Shown here piece after piece: positions 54,547 to 64,000 of a DNA stretch of 64,000 nt; position 1 is the first letter of the stretch, and each line of letters opens with the position of its first letter. The notes below the pieces were generated by a model that ran no database searches, was not told the origin of the DNA, and saw only the letters and a program-made list of their open reading frames with translations. The position numbers and the translations under genes were made by a program. The stretch is from Alistipes sp. (lineage in GTDB: Bacteria > Bacteroidota > Bacteroidia > Bacteroidales > Rikenellaceae). The stretch lies in the NCBI GenBank assembly GCA_017536555.1, contig JAFXHE010000001.1:101104-165103 (forward strand). Direction: 5' to 3'.

Positions 54547-56007
54547 ATGAAAGGCGTTAAGTTGGAGCTATGCGCAATGATGGCAACCGCAATGGTGCTA
54601 CTCATTGGATGTGTCGACAAGCAGGAAAATCTCTTTACGGCGAGCGTAAACTACACAATTGAGGATGGCGTGATTATTCTTGACGAGCCAGCGCGCACTC
54701 CAGATCAGCAGTCAATGATAGAGTTTCGATGCGCACCCCTTGATACTGTGCGCGTGGGCTTTGTGGGTCTTGGAATGCGTGGCCCTGGTGCAGTGGAGCG
54801 ATTTACATATATCGAGGGCGTAGCTATCAATGGTCTATGTGACAAGTATGCCGAGCGCGCCGAGCGATGCCAGGAGTACCTCATCCGTGCCGAGATGCCG
54901 TTAGCCACGATATACTCGGGCGACGAGGGGTATAAGGCTCTATGCGAGAGCGACGACATAGACCTTGTATACATCGCCACACCGTGGCAGCTACACGTCG
55001 ACGTGGCAGAGTACGCTATGAACCACGGTAAGCACGTGGCTATCGAGGTGCCGAGTGCCAACACCATCGAGGAGTGCTGGAGGCTTGTCGATGCCGCAGA
55101 GCGCAACCGCGTTCACTGCACAATTCTCGAGAACTACTGCTACGACCACTTTGAGCTGACTACACTCAATATGGCACAGAAGGGTCTCTTCGGCGACATT
55201 ATACACGCCGAGGGCGCATACATACACAACCTTGAGCCATTCTGGAAACACTATGCCGACAATTGGCGTTTGGAGTACAACCAGGCACACAATGGCGACA
55301 TATACGCCACACACGGTATTGGCCCCAACTGCCAAGCACTCAACATTCACCGTGGCGACAGGCTCGACTACCTCGTGTCAATGTCTACAAAGTCTATAAA
55401 TGGCTCGAAACTCACACAAGAGATGATGAATACCGAGGAGTGCAGGCATGGTGACCAGATAAACACGCTTATACGTACGGTAAATGGATGTACGATTGAT
55501 ATGCAGCACAACGTGATGACACCACGCCCGTACAGCCGTATGTATCAGCTTGTAGGAACAGAGGGGTTTGCAAATAAATACCCCATTCAGGGCTACACGT
55601 TCAAGCTTGACCACATACGCAACGTTGCAACAGACGAGAACGAAGTGCCCGATATTGAGGCCCTCGACCACCACACATTTGCACCCGCGGAGGTTGTCCA
55701 AGAGATGACAGCACGATATAAGCACCCCGTACAGCTTCAGCTTGTCAACGGAGTACCCTTGCAGGAGTATTCACTCACGGTGGGTGGTCACGGCGGTATG
55801 GACTATATTATGGACTACCGTCTTGTCTACTGTCTACGCAATGGGCTACCACTCGATATGGATGTCTACGACGCAGCCGAGTGGAGCAGTATGGGAGAGC
55901 TTACACGCATATCTATCGAGAATGGCAGCAAGCCTGTAAAAATCCCCGATTTCACGCGTGGCGACTGGAATAAGGTTGATGGACTAACATTCTACTTTGC
56001 AGAGTAA
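54547..56007 (+). CDS. GH109-family alpha-N-acetylgalactosaminidase-like lipoprotein
   Basis: 486 residues. The lipobox is at Cys22 (LLIGC), so it is exported and membrane-anchored. The NAD-binding N-terminus (VGFVGLGMRGPGAVERF, about 70-86) and the segments IYATHGIGPNCQ and GGHGGMDYIMDYRLVYCLRNG match Gfo/Idh/MocA-fold glycosidases of family GH109. These remove terminal alpha-GalNAc by a transient NAD-dependent oxidation. The natural substrate here is unproven; blood-group A or mucin-type GalNAc fits a gut setting. The gene is followed 12 bases later by a hexosamine-kinase-like gene, suggesting coupled release and phosphorylation. Confidence 0.87.
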   Translation: MKGVKLELCAMMATAMVLLIGCVDKQENLFTASVNYTIEDGVIILDEPARTPDQQSMIEFRCAPLDTVRVGFVGLGMRGPGAVERFTYIEGVAINGLCDKYAERAERCQEYLIRAEMPLATIYSGDEGYKALCESDDIDLVYIATPWQLHVDVAEYAMNHGKHVAIEVPSANTIEECWRLVDAAERNRVHCTILENYCYDHFELTTLNMAQKGLFGDIIHAEGAYIHNLEPFWKHYADNWRLEYNQAHNGDIYATHGIGPNCQALNIHRGDRLDYLVSMSTKSINGSKLTQEMMNTEECRHGDQINTLIRTVNGCTIDMQHNVMTPRPYSRMYQLVGTEGFANKYPIQGYTFKLDHIRNVATDENEVPDIEALDHHTFAPAEVVQEMTARYKHPVQLQLVNGVPLQEYSLTVGGHGGMDYIMDYRLVYCLRNGLPLDMDVYDAAEWSSMGELTRISIENGSKPVKIPDFTRGDWNKVDGLTFYFAE

Positions 56008-56019
56008 TAAGTGGCTATT

Positions 56020-57105
56020 ATGAACGACAGACTATACGATATTGCCAATCAATTCTGTTTCGATGCACCCGTCGTTGACATTGCTACGCTCGGACAGGGC
56101 TTTATCAACGACACATACATTGTAACAACCTCAAAATCACGCTATATCCTCCAGCGCAAAAATCACAACATCTTCCCCGATGTGCGCGCTATGATGGATA
56201 ATATCCAGCGCGTGACAACACACCTCAAAGCCAAGGTACGTGCCGAAGGAGGCGACCCCGAGCGTGAGGTGCTGACGGTTATTCCCACAAAGACGGGGGA
56301 GCTGTGCTACAATGAGGGTGATAACTTCTGGGCTGCATCGCTATATATCGAAGGCTCCATCACGCACGATACCGCCGACACACCGCAACTTGCCTTTATG
56401 GGGGGTCGCGGCATAGGCAAGTTTCAGGCTATGCTTGCCGACTTCACAGAGCCTTTAGCAGAGGTTATCAAGGGCTTTCACAACATTCGCTGGCGTTTTG
56501 AGCAGTGGGATAACGCTCTACGCGAAGATAGGGCTGGACGCAAGGCATCTGTTGCCACAGAGATTGAGTGGATAGAGAGCCGTCGTGAGCAGATGCTCGC
56601 ATTTTGGGAGATGGTGGAACGCGGCATACTGCCTATGCGTGTCACACACAATGACACGAAGTTAAGCAATATACTCTTTGATGAAAACGAGGATGTATTG
56701 TGCGTTATCGACCTTGATACGGTAATGAGCAGCACCTCGCTCAATGACTTTGGCGACGCTATACGCTCATACACAAACACAGGAGCCGAGGACGATACCG
56801 ACTTAAGCCGTGTGTCTATGAACATCGACACCTTCCGCCACTACACGAGTGGCTACCTTGCGGAGCGTGGTGCAACAATGACAGAGAGTGAGCGCGAATG
56901 GTTGGCATTCTCGGCACTTTATATCACCTTCGAGCAGGTATTACGCTTCTTGATGGACTATATTGATGGCGACACCTACTATAAAGTAGCCTACCCTACT
57001 CACAACCTTGTCCGCGCACGTGCCCAGCACAGACTCTTGGAGAGTATGGAGCAGCAATACGCCACAATGCAGGCAATAGTAAGGGAGCTTTTAGAGCGCG
57101 TATAG
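56020..57105 (+). CDS. N-acetylhexosamine 1-kinase-like phosphotransferase (APH fold)
   Basis: 361 residues from the ATG at 56020 (a GTG three codons upstream is possible). Glycine-rich nucleotide-binding GQGFINDTYIVTT lies near the N-terminus. The aminoglycoside-phosphotransferase-type catalytic loop THNDTKLSNILFDE and the metal-binding VIDLDTVM follow, near residues 215-240. The closest functional match is NahK, which phosphorylates GlcNAc and GalNAc at C1. That role is inferred from fold and from the neighbouring GH109 gene; a homoserine- or choline-type kinase cannot be excluded. Confidence 0.78.
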   Translation: MNDRLYDIANQFCFDAPVVDIATLGQGFINDTYIVTTSKSRYILQRKNHNIFPDVRAMMDNIQRVTTHLKAKVRAEGGDPEREVLTVIPTKTGELCYNEGDNFWAASLYIEGSITHDTADTPQLAFMGGRGIGKFQAMLADFTEPLAEVIKGFHNIRWRFEQWDNALREDRAGRKASVATEIEWIESRREQMLAFWEMVERGILPMRVTHNDTKLSNILFDENEDVLCVIDLDTVMSSTSLNDFGDAIRSYTNTGAEDDTDLSRVSMNIDTFRHYTSGYLAERGATMTESEREWLAFSALYITFEQVLRFLMDYIDGDTYYKVAYPTHNLVRARAQHRLLESMEQQYATMQAIVRELLERV

Positions 57106-57133
57106 GCTTATACCGTCAACCAACAATGTGAGA

Positions 57134-58411
57134 TTAGTACTCCTTCCACCAGCCCTTTTTATGGTGGAAGACTATCTTGTCGTCGTTGCGGCGACCCCTC
57201 TTTATAAAAGGTATCTGATAGCTTACACCAAACTCTATTAGCTCGCAGATGTGCAAATGCGTCTTTGCAAGAGCCTGGAGGTATATATTATCGTAGATGC
57301 GATACTTCACACCAAAGCGTATATAGTGAAATGCCTCGTTAACACCCACATCATCAGATTTATAAAATAGCGGACGAGGGCCACGTCCATAGATAGGATG
57401 GTCGTTATCATAGAGGTTACGCACAGGGTTGAAGAGGTAGACGCCCCAGTCAACCATCGCCGTAAAATTACCAAACTTAAACTCATTGTTTATTGACAAA
57501 CCGCCTCGCATACGACGCCACTTCTCGGTAGTTGTCACATACATACCACGATTAGTGTCGGGATTACCGATAGCATCGTTATAGAAGAGGTCTGCACCCA
57601 AGCCTATACCGTGCCAATTACAGGTGCTGTATATCGCACCTGCGTGGAGCGAGAAGATTGCAAAACGGTGTGGGTCTGTCTCATCTGCCGCGTGAATTCC
57701 CGATGATGCCGTAATATTCAAACTCCAATTATATGGCAGGTCGGGGAAGTTGATAGGTGCTGGCTCCTTGCCTGACTCTGGATTGATGGTAGCGATAAAG
57801 CCTATGCCACCGTAGAGCACATTTGCACCTTTGTTTGGCTCCTTCATACGACCATTACTCATATGGAAGAAACCCAACTCACTGTTTATTGCAAAGTTGC
57901 GCGTAATGGGAAAGTCAAAGTTAAGACCTGCCGTGAGATAGGCATTTATCGTCGTTGAGAAGGTTCTGTTGGGCAAAGCCCCGTCGCACGTGGTGTAGAA
58001 GTGCTCGCTGACGGCAGCAAGTCCAGAACCGATCTTCACCTTAAGATTAAAGTGCTCAACACGTACACCATTAATTAGGATATAGGGGTACATAGATATC
58101 GCCTTGCCCATAAGCTTATCACCCAGGTCGATATACGAGATGCCCAAGCCCACAGTGGGGTTATTGAGGTACTGCTGCCACGGACGTTGCTGCAACGAGG
58201 GAAACTCTACACCAAGGTGGATACCCGCAGGGCCATTGGGGTTAATCTCCTCCATATTGCTACTCTTCATAAGGTAGCCACCCATAAAAGGCTGCACCTT
58301 AATCGAAAATCTGTCGTTGCCTATCTTGTTATACTCTTCTGGTCTCTTTGCCATTGCGACATCTATAACAAGAAGTGTCATCAATAACCAAACAAAATAA
58401 CGCTTCATCAT
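57134..58411 (-). CDS. PagL-like lipid A deacylase / acyloxyacyl hydrolase, outer-membrane barrel
   Basis: 425 residues. A signal peptide (MMKRYFVWLLMTLLVIDVAMA) is followed by amphipathic strands. The core FFHMSNGRMKEPNKGANVLY carries H183 and S185, the H-x-S spacing of the PagL catalytic pair, and the NG and PN-x-G features of the family. A Glu 14 residues after the His, as in P. aeruginosa PagL, is not visible. It is much longer than PagL (about 170 residues), with added strands at both ends. It would trim lipid A acyl chains. The last codons overlap a small hairpin. A -7 box lies 126 bases upstream. Confidence 0.72.
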   Translation of the reverse strand: MMKRYFVWLLMTLLVIDVAMAKRPEEYNKIGNDRFSIKVQPFMGGYLMKSSNMEEINPNGPAGIHLGVEFPSLQQRPWQQYLNNPTVGLGISYIDLGDKLMGKAISMYPYILINGVRVEHFNLKVKIGSGLAAVSEHFYTTCDGALPNRTFSTTINAYLTAGLNFDFPITRNFAINSELGFFHMSNGRMKEPNKGANVLYGGIGFIATINPESGKEPAPINFPDLPYNWSLNITASSGIHAADETDPHRFAIFSLHAGAIYSTCNWHGIGLGADLFYNDAIGNPDTNRGMYVTTTEKWRRMRGGLSINNEFKFGNFTAMVDWGVYLFNPVRNLYDNDHPIYGRGPRPLFYKSDDVGVNEAFHYIRFGVKYRIYDNIYLQALAKTHLHICELIEFGVSYQIPFIKRGRRNDDKIVFHHKKGWWKEY

Positions 58412-58536
58412 CTAAGTCATTGGGGGGTTAACTGTGTAAAACCAACCGTGTCACGCTATGTTTATCGCTCTCTTAACATTGCTCCAAAAGACCAATAAAG
58501 TATAGCTGCGGGACACATATTGGTAATTTGCGGCTG

Positions 58537-58544
58537 CAAATGTA
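58537..58544 (-). promoter_or_regulatory. -7 box (TACATTTG) of the PagL-like gene
   Basis: On the minus strand 58544-58537 reads TACATTTG, with TTTCG near -33. The leader is about 120 bases. The remaining AT-rich spacer 58412-58729 shows no other gene or repeat that I can support. Confidence 0.5.
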
Positions 58545-58729
58545 TAAAAAATATACTACTATGCGAAATTTATACGACAATTATCGACCTATTGGTAGTG
58601 AAGCGAGTATGAATGGTAAGATAACCACACTGAATGGAAGACGGAAACTCAATCAAAATTGTGCCAATACAATGTGAAATAGAATATTTTTTGCCATTTT
58701 CACGCGTACAAACATATAATAATTATTGA

Positions 58730-59278
58730 TTACTTGAGAGTGTGCGTAGTCCACAACGCACCAGACATTGCCACACCACCGAAGTGCAACGACTCCAAAT
58801 AGGCAATCTTGTCGTAGGTAACACCCCCGAGTGCCACTACCCTATTGTCAATAATGCCCGTGTCGGCAGCTCGCTGCAACTCTTCGTGGCTAAAGGCGGA
58901 GCGATAACCCCTCTTTGAGATGCTATCAAAGATTGGACTTAAAAACAGATAGTCGCTCTCCTCCTTGTATCGCAGCACCTCCTCAAACGAGTGGCACGAA
59001 CGAGTGCGCGAGCCACGATAGCCATCAGGCAGATGCCCGATATTTTTATTTTGATGGACTCCGCGCAGCATAAACTCCTCATACAGCACGTAGTAGTCGT
59101 GAACGACTATTTGGGCTCGCTCCACTGCTGTTAATTGCTCAAGCAACATTCTACAATAGTCAATACCAGCCTCGGGCTTTCGCAGGTGGACAATATCAAT
59201 GCCATCGGCAAGGAGTTGCCTGATAGTGGCAACCTCCCCGTCGATAGCATCTGGTAGTGTTATTGCAATCTTAAGCAT
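58730..59278 (-). CDS. TenI-like / second thiamine-phosphate-synthase-fold protein
   Basis: 182 residues, shorter than the ThiE in the same operon. The TIM-barrel pattern DGIDIVHLRKPEA, VVHDYYVLYEEFMLRGVHQNK, YLFLSPIFDSISKRGYRS and VVALGGVTYDK matches the ThiE/TenI superfamily. Residues around the pyrophosphate site differ from canonical ThiE. In Bacillus TenI isomerises the thiazole carboxylate product; that role is inferred here. Last gene of the thiamine operon, 4 bases after the thi4-like gene. Confidence 0.75.
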   Translation of the reverse strand: MLKIAITLPDAIDGEVATIRQLLADGIDIVHLRKPEAGIDYCRMLLEQLTAVERAQIVVHDYYVLYEEFMLRGVHQNKNIGHLPDGYRGSRTRSCHSFEEVLRYKEESDYLFLSPIFDSISKRGYRSAFSHEELQRAADTGIIDNRVVALGGVTYDKIAYLESLHFGGVAMSGALWTTHTLK

Positions 59279-59282
59279 CTAT

Positions 59283-60056
59283 TTAGCGGGTTAACTTCTC
59301 AATAATAAGGTCAGCTACCCTCTTACCCGACAGGAGCATACCTCCAAAGATTGGGCCCATACGTGGCGTACCGCTCACAGCAGAGGCAGCCATACCACAG
59401 ACATATAGTCCTGGATATATCTCCTTGGTGCCATTTACAACCTCTTGCTCACCAGAGACTACATCCAACGAGCGTTCACCGATGACTGCTCCCGTATCCG
59501 TAGCGAGCTTTATGCCATTTTTACGCGCTACCGTACAGCACATCTCGCTATCGTGACCTGTGCCGTCAACGACACAGCGAGCCAAGATATTTAGCGGATC
59601 GACGTGCAGTCCCTCGCGTAGCACAGGTGTCCAATTTACAACAACACCACTCACTACATTACTCTTAAATATTACATCCTCCACAGAGTAGCAATTAAAG
59701 ATTGTCGCCCCCTCGTGTACAGCTTTATACAACAATGCCGAGGTGCTCTCCACAGAGTCCATAACATAGAGGTTGTCTTCGTATTTTTCGTAGTTTATGC
59801 CAAACTCCTCGACGATATGCAGAGCCTCCTCTTGCACAACAATCTGATTAAACATCATAGCACCGCCCCACATACCGCCACCAGGCGATAGTTTCCTATC
59901 GAAAAGTGCCACCTTCAAGCCTGCTTTGGCAAGGAAATAGGCTGCTACAATACCCGATGGGCCGCCACCAACAATGGCTACATCGAGGTCTAAATTCTTC
60001 TCCAGCTTACTGCAATAGGTAGAGATAATACCCTTTGAAACTCTTCTTTCAATCAT
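59283..60056 (-). CDS. Thi4-family thiazole synthase, His-type (sulfide-dependent)
   Basis: 257 residues. The FAD/NAD-binding N-terminus VAIVGGGPSGIVAAYFLAK (27-45), SPGGGMWGGAMMFN (57-70), VVDGTGHDS (162-170) and the C-terminal RMGPIFGGMLLSGK match Thi4. It makes the adenylated thiazole precursor of thiamine from NAD, glycine and sulfur. At the position of the yeast suicide cysteine (Cys205) this protein has His151 in EGLHVDP, as in archaeal Thi4 that uses free sulfide and turns over catalytically. It therefore probably replaces the ThiS/ThiF/ThiG/ThiH route, none of which is in the operon. Confidence 0.88.
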   Translation of the reverse strand: MIERRVSKGIISTYCSKLEKNLDLDVAIVGGGPSGIVAAYFLAKAGLKVALFDRKLSPGGGMWGGAMMFNQIVVQEEALHIVEEFGINYEKYEDNLYVMDSVESTSALLYKAVHEGATIFNCYSVEDVIFKSNVVSGVVVNWTPVLREGLHVDPLNILARCVVDGTGHDSEMCCTVARKNGIKLATDTGAVIGERSLDVVSGEQEVVNGTKEIYPGLYVCGMAASAVSGTPRMGPIFGGMLLSGKRVADLIIEKLTR

Positions 60057-60087
60057 AGTTTTATTAATTTATTTAGGTTGTTGTTTA

Positions 60088-62328
<2,241 letters not shown>

Positions 62329-62339
<11 letters not shown>

Positions 62340-63219
62340 AGGGCTCCATCTTTTGCGGGTTAAACAGATGATTTACAGCACCAAATCCGCGACCTATAGA
62401 TACGTCTGCTCCAGCCTTAATAGCCTCGAATATATATGATTTTGCAGCATCAACGGCCTCTGTCAAACCAAGACCACGCGCCACGTATGCCGCAATAGCA
62501 GAGGAGAGCGAGCACCCCGTACCATGTATATTCTTTGTTACGACAGTTGGCGTTGAGTGGTATGATATGTCTACACCCGCGCCTGTGTTTCTATAAAGGA
62601 TGTCTCTCTTTGTCGCACCCTCCTCGTGACCACCCTTGAGGAGAATGGCTTGAGCACCGAGCGCGATAAGATAACTTGCGGCAGCGTGTTTCTGGTTAAG
62701 CGTAGATAGCGGCATCTCCGTAAGAGCCTCCATCTCTGGGATATTGGGGGTAATCAGCGTTGCCATAGGCAGCAGACGCTGCTTAACGACCTGTTGCGCC
62801 TCAATGGATAGTAGCCTATGCCCGCTACTCGACACCATCACGGGGTCGAGAATAATGGGAAGCGCATACCGCGTAAGTGCGTCGGCAACAACATTTGCCA
62901 CCTCGACATTTGAGAGCATACCAATCTTTATTACCGCGGGGTGAATATCCTCAATTACGGCAACTATCTGGTCGTAGACCATTTGCGCGGGTATGGCAAG
63001 TTGGGAGTGTACGCCCTCGGTATTTTGCGCGGTGATGGCTGTGATGGCGGTAGCGCCATAGACACCCAGCGATGATAGTGTTTTAAGGTCTGCCTGAATA
63101 CCTGCACCTCCCGACGAGTCCGAGCCTGCTATAGATAAGACTACAGGATAACGCAGTGTGCGCGAATGTGTTGCGTGGAGATATTTGTCCCCTTTGTCGT
63201 TGTTAACTTTTATACTCAT
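62329..63219 (-). CDS. thiD: Hydroxymethylpyrimidine/phosphomethylpyrimidine kinase
   Basis: 296 residues. ThiD phosphorylates HMP and then HMP-P. The N-terminal 25 residues (MSIKVNNDKGDKYLHATHSR) are a low-conservation extension before VVLSIAGSDSSGGAGIQADLK. The GATAITAITAQNTEGV segment, DPVMVSSSGHRLL and the anion-hole region NIHGTGCSLSSAIAAYVARG are intact. First gene of the operon, 47 bases downstream of the riboswitch terminator. Confidence 0.95.
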
Positions 63220-63266
63220 AACATCGTTAATTAAAAGTTTTACAACGGGGCTCCCTAAAAAGAAAA

Positions 63267-63294
63267 ACGCATACCTACACTACGGGGTATGCGT
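63267..63294 (-). terminator. Riboswitch-controlled intrinsic terminator of the thiamine operon
   Basis: On the minus strand ACGCATACC (63294-63286) pairs with GGTATGCGT (63275-63267) around a 10-base loop. TTTTCTTTTT follows at 63266-63257. It lies directly between the TPP aptamer and thiD, as the expression platform of a transcription-terminating riboswitch. Confidence 0.88.
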
Positions 63295-63305
63295 TATGAT
63301 ATTAT

Positions 63306-63380
63306 CCACAATTCCTACGTCAGTATTAACTGCATCAGGTTCGAGGGTATAATCTCAGCCGATCAAGGCACCCCTTTGTT
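63306..63380 (-). promoter_or_regulatory. TPP riboswitch (THI element) aptamer
   Basis: The conserved blocks appear in order on the minus strand: GGGGTGC (63374-63368), CTGAGA (63358-63353), ACCC (63348-63345), GAACCTGAT (63342-63334) and CGTAGGAA (63319-63312). This is the pattern of the thiamine pyrophosphate aptamer. It lies between the operon promoter and the terminator at 63267-63294 and should switch thiD expression off when TPP is abundant. Confidence 0.95.
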
Positions 63381-63384
63381 TCCA

Positions 63385-63392
63385 CAAAGATA
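63385..63392 (-). promoter_or_regulatory. -7 box (TATCTTTG) of the thiamine operon
   Basis: On the minus strand 63392-63385 reads TATCTTTG. The start site would fall near 63379, so the transcript would begin at or within a few bases of the aptamer's 5' edge. Confidence 0.7.
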
Positions 63393-63595
63393 AGTATAAT
63401 TTTCGTAAAACAACACATTTTAGCCCATTTTTTTTGAATATGGCTACACAATTGATGAATATAATATATCTCGAAACAGCACATCCCGCACCAATTAGTG
63501 TTCCTGCTAACACCCCCAATCAATCGCATTGATTGTGTATTTCACTCGATTTTATCGGATTGCAAAAGGTAAATAGGGCGGGATTGACCACTACG

Positions 63596-63612
63596 CAGAC
63601 CGAGGTCTGTTT
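63596..63612 (+). terminator. Small terminator-like hairpin
   Basis: CAGACC (63596-63601) and GGTCTG (63604-63609) form a short tight stem followed by TTTT. No gene directly to its left on the plus strand can be supported, so its role is uncertain. The stretch 63400-63710 otherwise holds only weak, non-coding-looking sequence and a CAATCAAT/ATTGATTG hairpin near 63518-63537. Confidence 0.35.
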
Positions 63613-63713
63613 TGCTTAACGTATTTTCTTATGTAGTCTTCGTTATCGTAAGCTCAAGCACTATTAAGCGGCGGAATTGACGCAGCCGCTTCGCTTTACT
63701 GCGTCTTTCCCTT

Positions 63714-63867
63714 GGAATCCTCGGCAATGTGTAACAAGAAAGCCGTACTACGTACGGCATTTTTTGTTGTAAGAGCGACTATTTGTGAGCAAGCTCTCAT
63801 AGTCGCTCTTACAACAAAAGCCACTCTTGCGAGTGGCTTTCTTGTTGCGCATTGCGCTCGTGATTCC
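63714..63867. repeat. 154-bp nested inverted-repeat element
   Basis: The outer arms share GGAATC (63714-63719) with GATTCC (63862-63867), and a matching GCAATG/CATTGC pair. Next inward, AACAAGAAAGCC (63733-63744) pairs with GGCTTTCTTGTT (63835-63846). A 19-bp perfect inner arm, starting TTGTTGTAAGAGCGAC at 63764, pairs with 63799-63817. Two side hairpins (GCCGTAC/GTACGGC with a T6 run; AAAGCCACTC/GAGTGGCTTT) sit within it. It looks like a cruciform-forming repeat or a MITE-like remnant. I see no gene in 63400-64000. Confidence 0.8.
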
Positions 63868-64000
63868 GGCGGGAATGGAGACCTCCTCACTAACCTTCAC
63901 ATCCACAAATCATTTATCAAGCATCATAACCCATTGGTCACATATTAGTCTCAGCATTAATATGTTGCTGCGAAGGTAATCGTAAATCCTGATTTGCCAA

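Noticed and set aside
57143-57170. Hairpin CTTCCACC/GGTGGAAG as a terminator for the kinase gene
   Set aside because: It lies inside the last codons of the PagL-like gene and lacks a U-tract on the plus strand, so it may only reflect coding sequence.
63696-63948. Two short opposing frames encoding similar peptides at the right end
   Set aside because: Their similarity follows from the palindrome itself. Neither has a promoter or a recognisable domain.

Overview
The window looks like chromosome from a gut-type, largely anaerobic member of the Bacteroidales (Bacteroidota). The lines of evidence are: repeated TAnnTTTG -7 promoter boxes, several with a TTTG box about 19 bp upstream; no Shine-Dalgarno pattern before starts; an Rnf complex; many lipoproteins with BACON and fimbrillin-like domains; a GH109-type enzyme; and two POTRA-less Omp85-like barrels. 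A Rikenellaceae/Alistipes-type genome would fit, but I cannot fix the genus from sequence alone. No phage, insertion sequence, CRISPR array or rRNA was seen.

Layout. 1-6060 is housekeeping: the end of trxB, rnz, a SpoU-type RNA methyltransferase, pdxA, a small membrane protein, thrS and infC; rpmI and rplT do not follow infC. 6100-8890 holds a LuxE-like acyl-activating enzyme and a LicD-glycosyltransferase fusion. 8900-11080 holds ung, a small membrane protein and a PhoA-family phosphatase. 11133-19806 is a tandem array of five paralogous lipoproteins (signal peptide, BACON, then a domain with a WDG[YA][YF] signature). A tRNA-Gln(CUG), a nucleoside transporter and rarA follow, then groS-groL behind an unusual promoter region, then rplS behind a long repeat-bearing leader. 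26051-33382 is a reverse-strand run nadE-rseC-rnfBCDGEA. 33511-39836 holds envelope genes (two Omp85-like barrels, a YtfJ-like protein, a PlsC-type acyltransferase, a BASS transporter) plus a low-molecular-weight tyrosine phosphatase.

40365-54313 is a second surface-lipoprotein locus: five large lipoproteins and one 45-residue acidic, tyrosine-rich peptide in one apparent operon, converging on a fimbrillin/BspA/Omp28 chimera. 54547-58411 holds a GH109-type lipoprotein followed by an N-acetylhexosamine-kinase-like gene, and a PagL-like lipid A deacylase. 58730-63392 is a thiamine operon (thiD, thiE, thiC, thi4-like, tenI-like) under a TPP riboswitch with an intrinsic terminator. The right end carries a 154-bp nested inverted-repeat element and no convincing gene.

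Most interesting: (1) the rplS leader contains about five 22-bp tandem units, each able to form the same mini-hairpin, with sequence variants that keep pairing by G-U; (2) the NAD synthetase has lost its glutaminase cysteine; (3) a His-type Thi4 stands in for ThiS/F/G/H; (4) three TGTCA repeats at exactly 22-bp spacing lie upstream of groS; (5) two expanded surface-lipoprotein loci. Everything here is from reading the sequence; no search or folding program was run.
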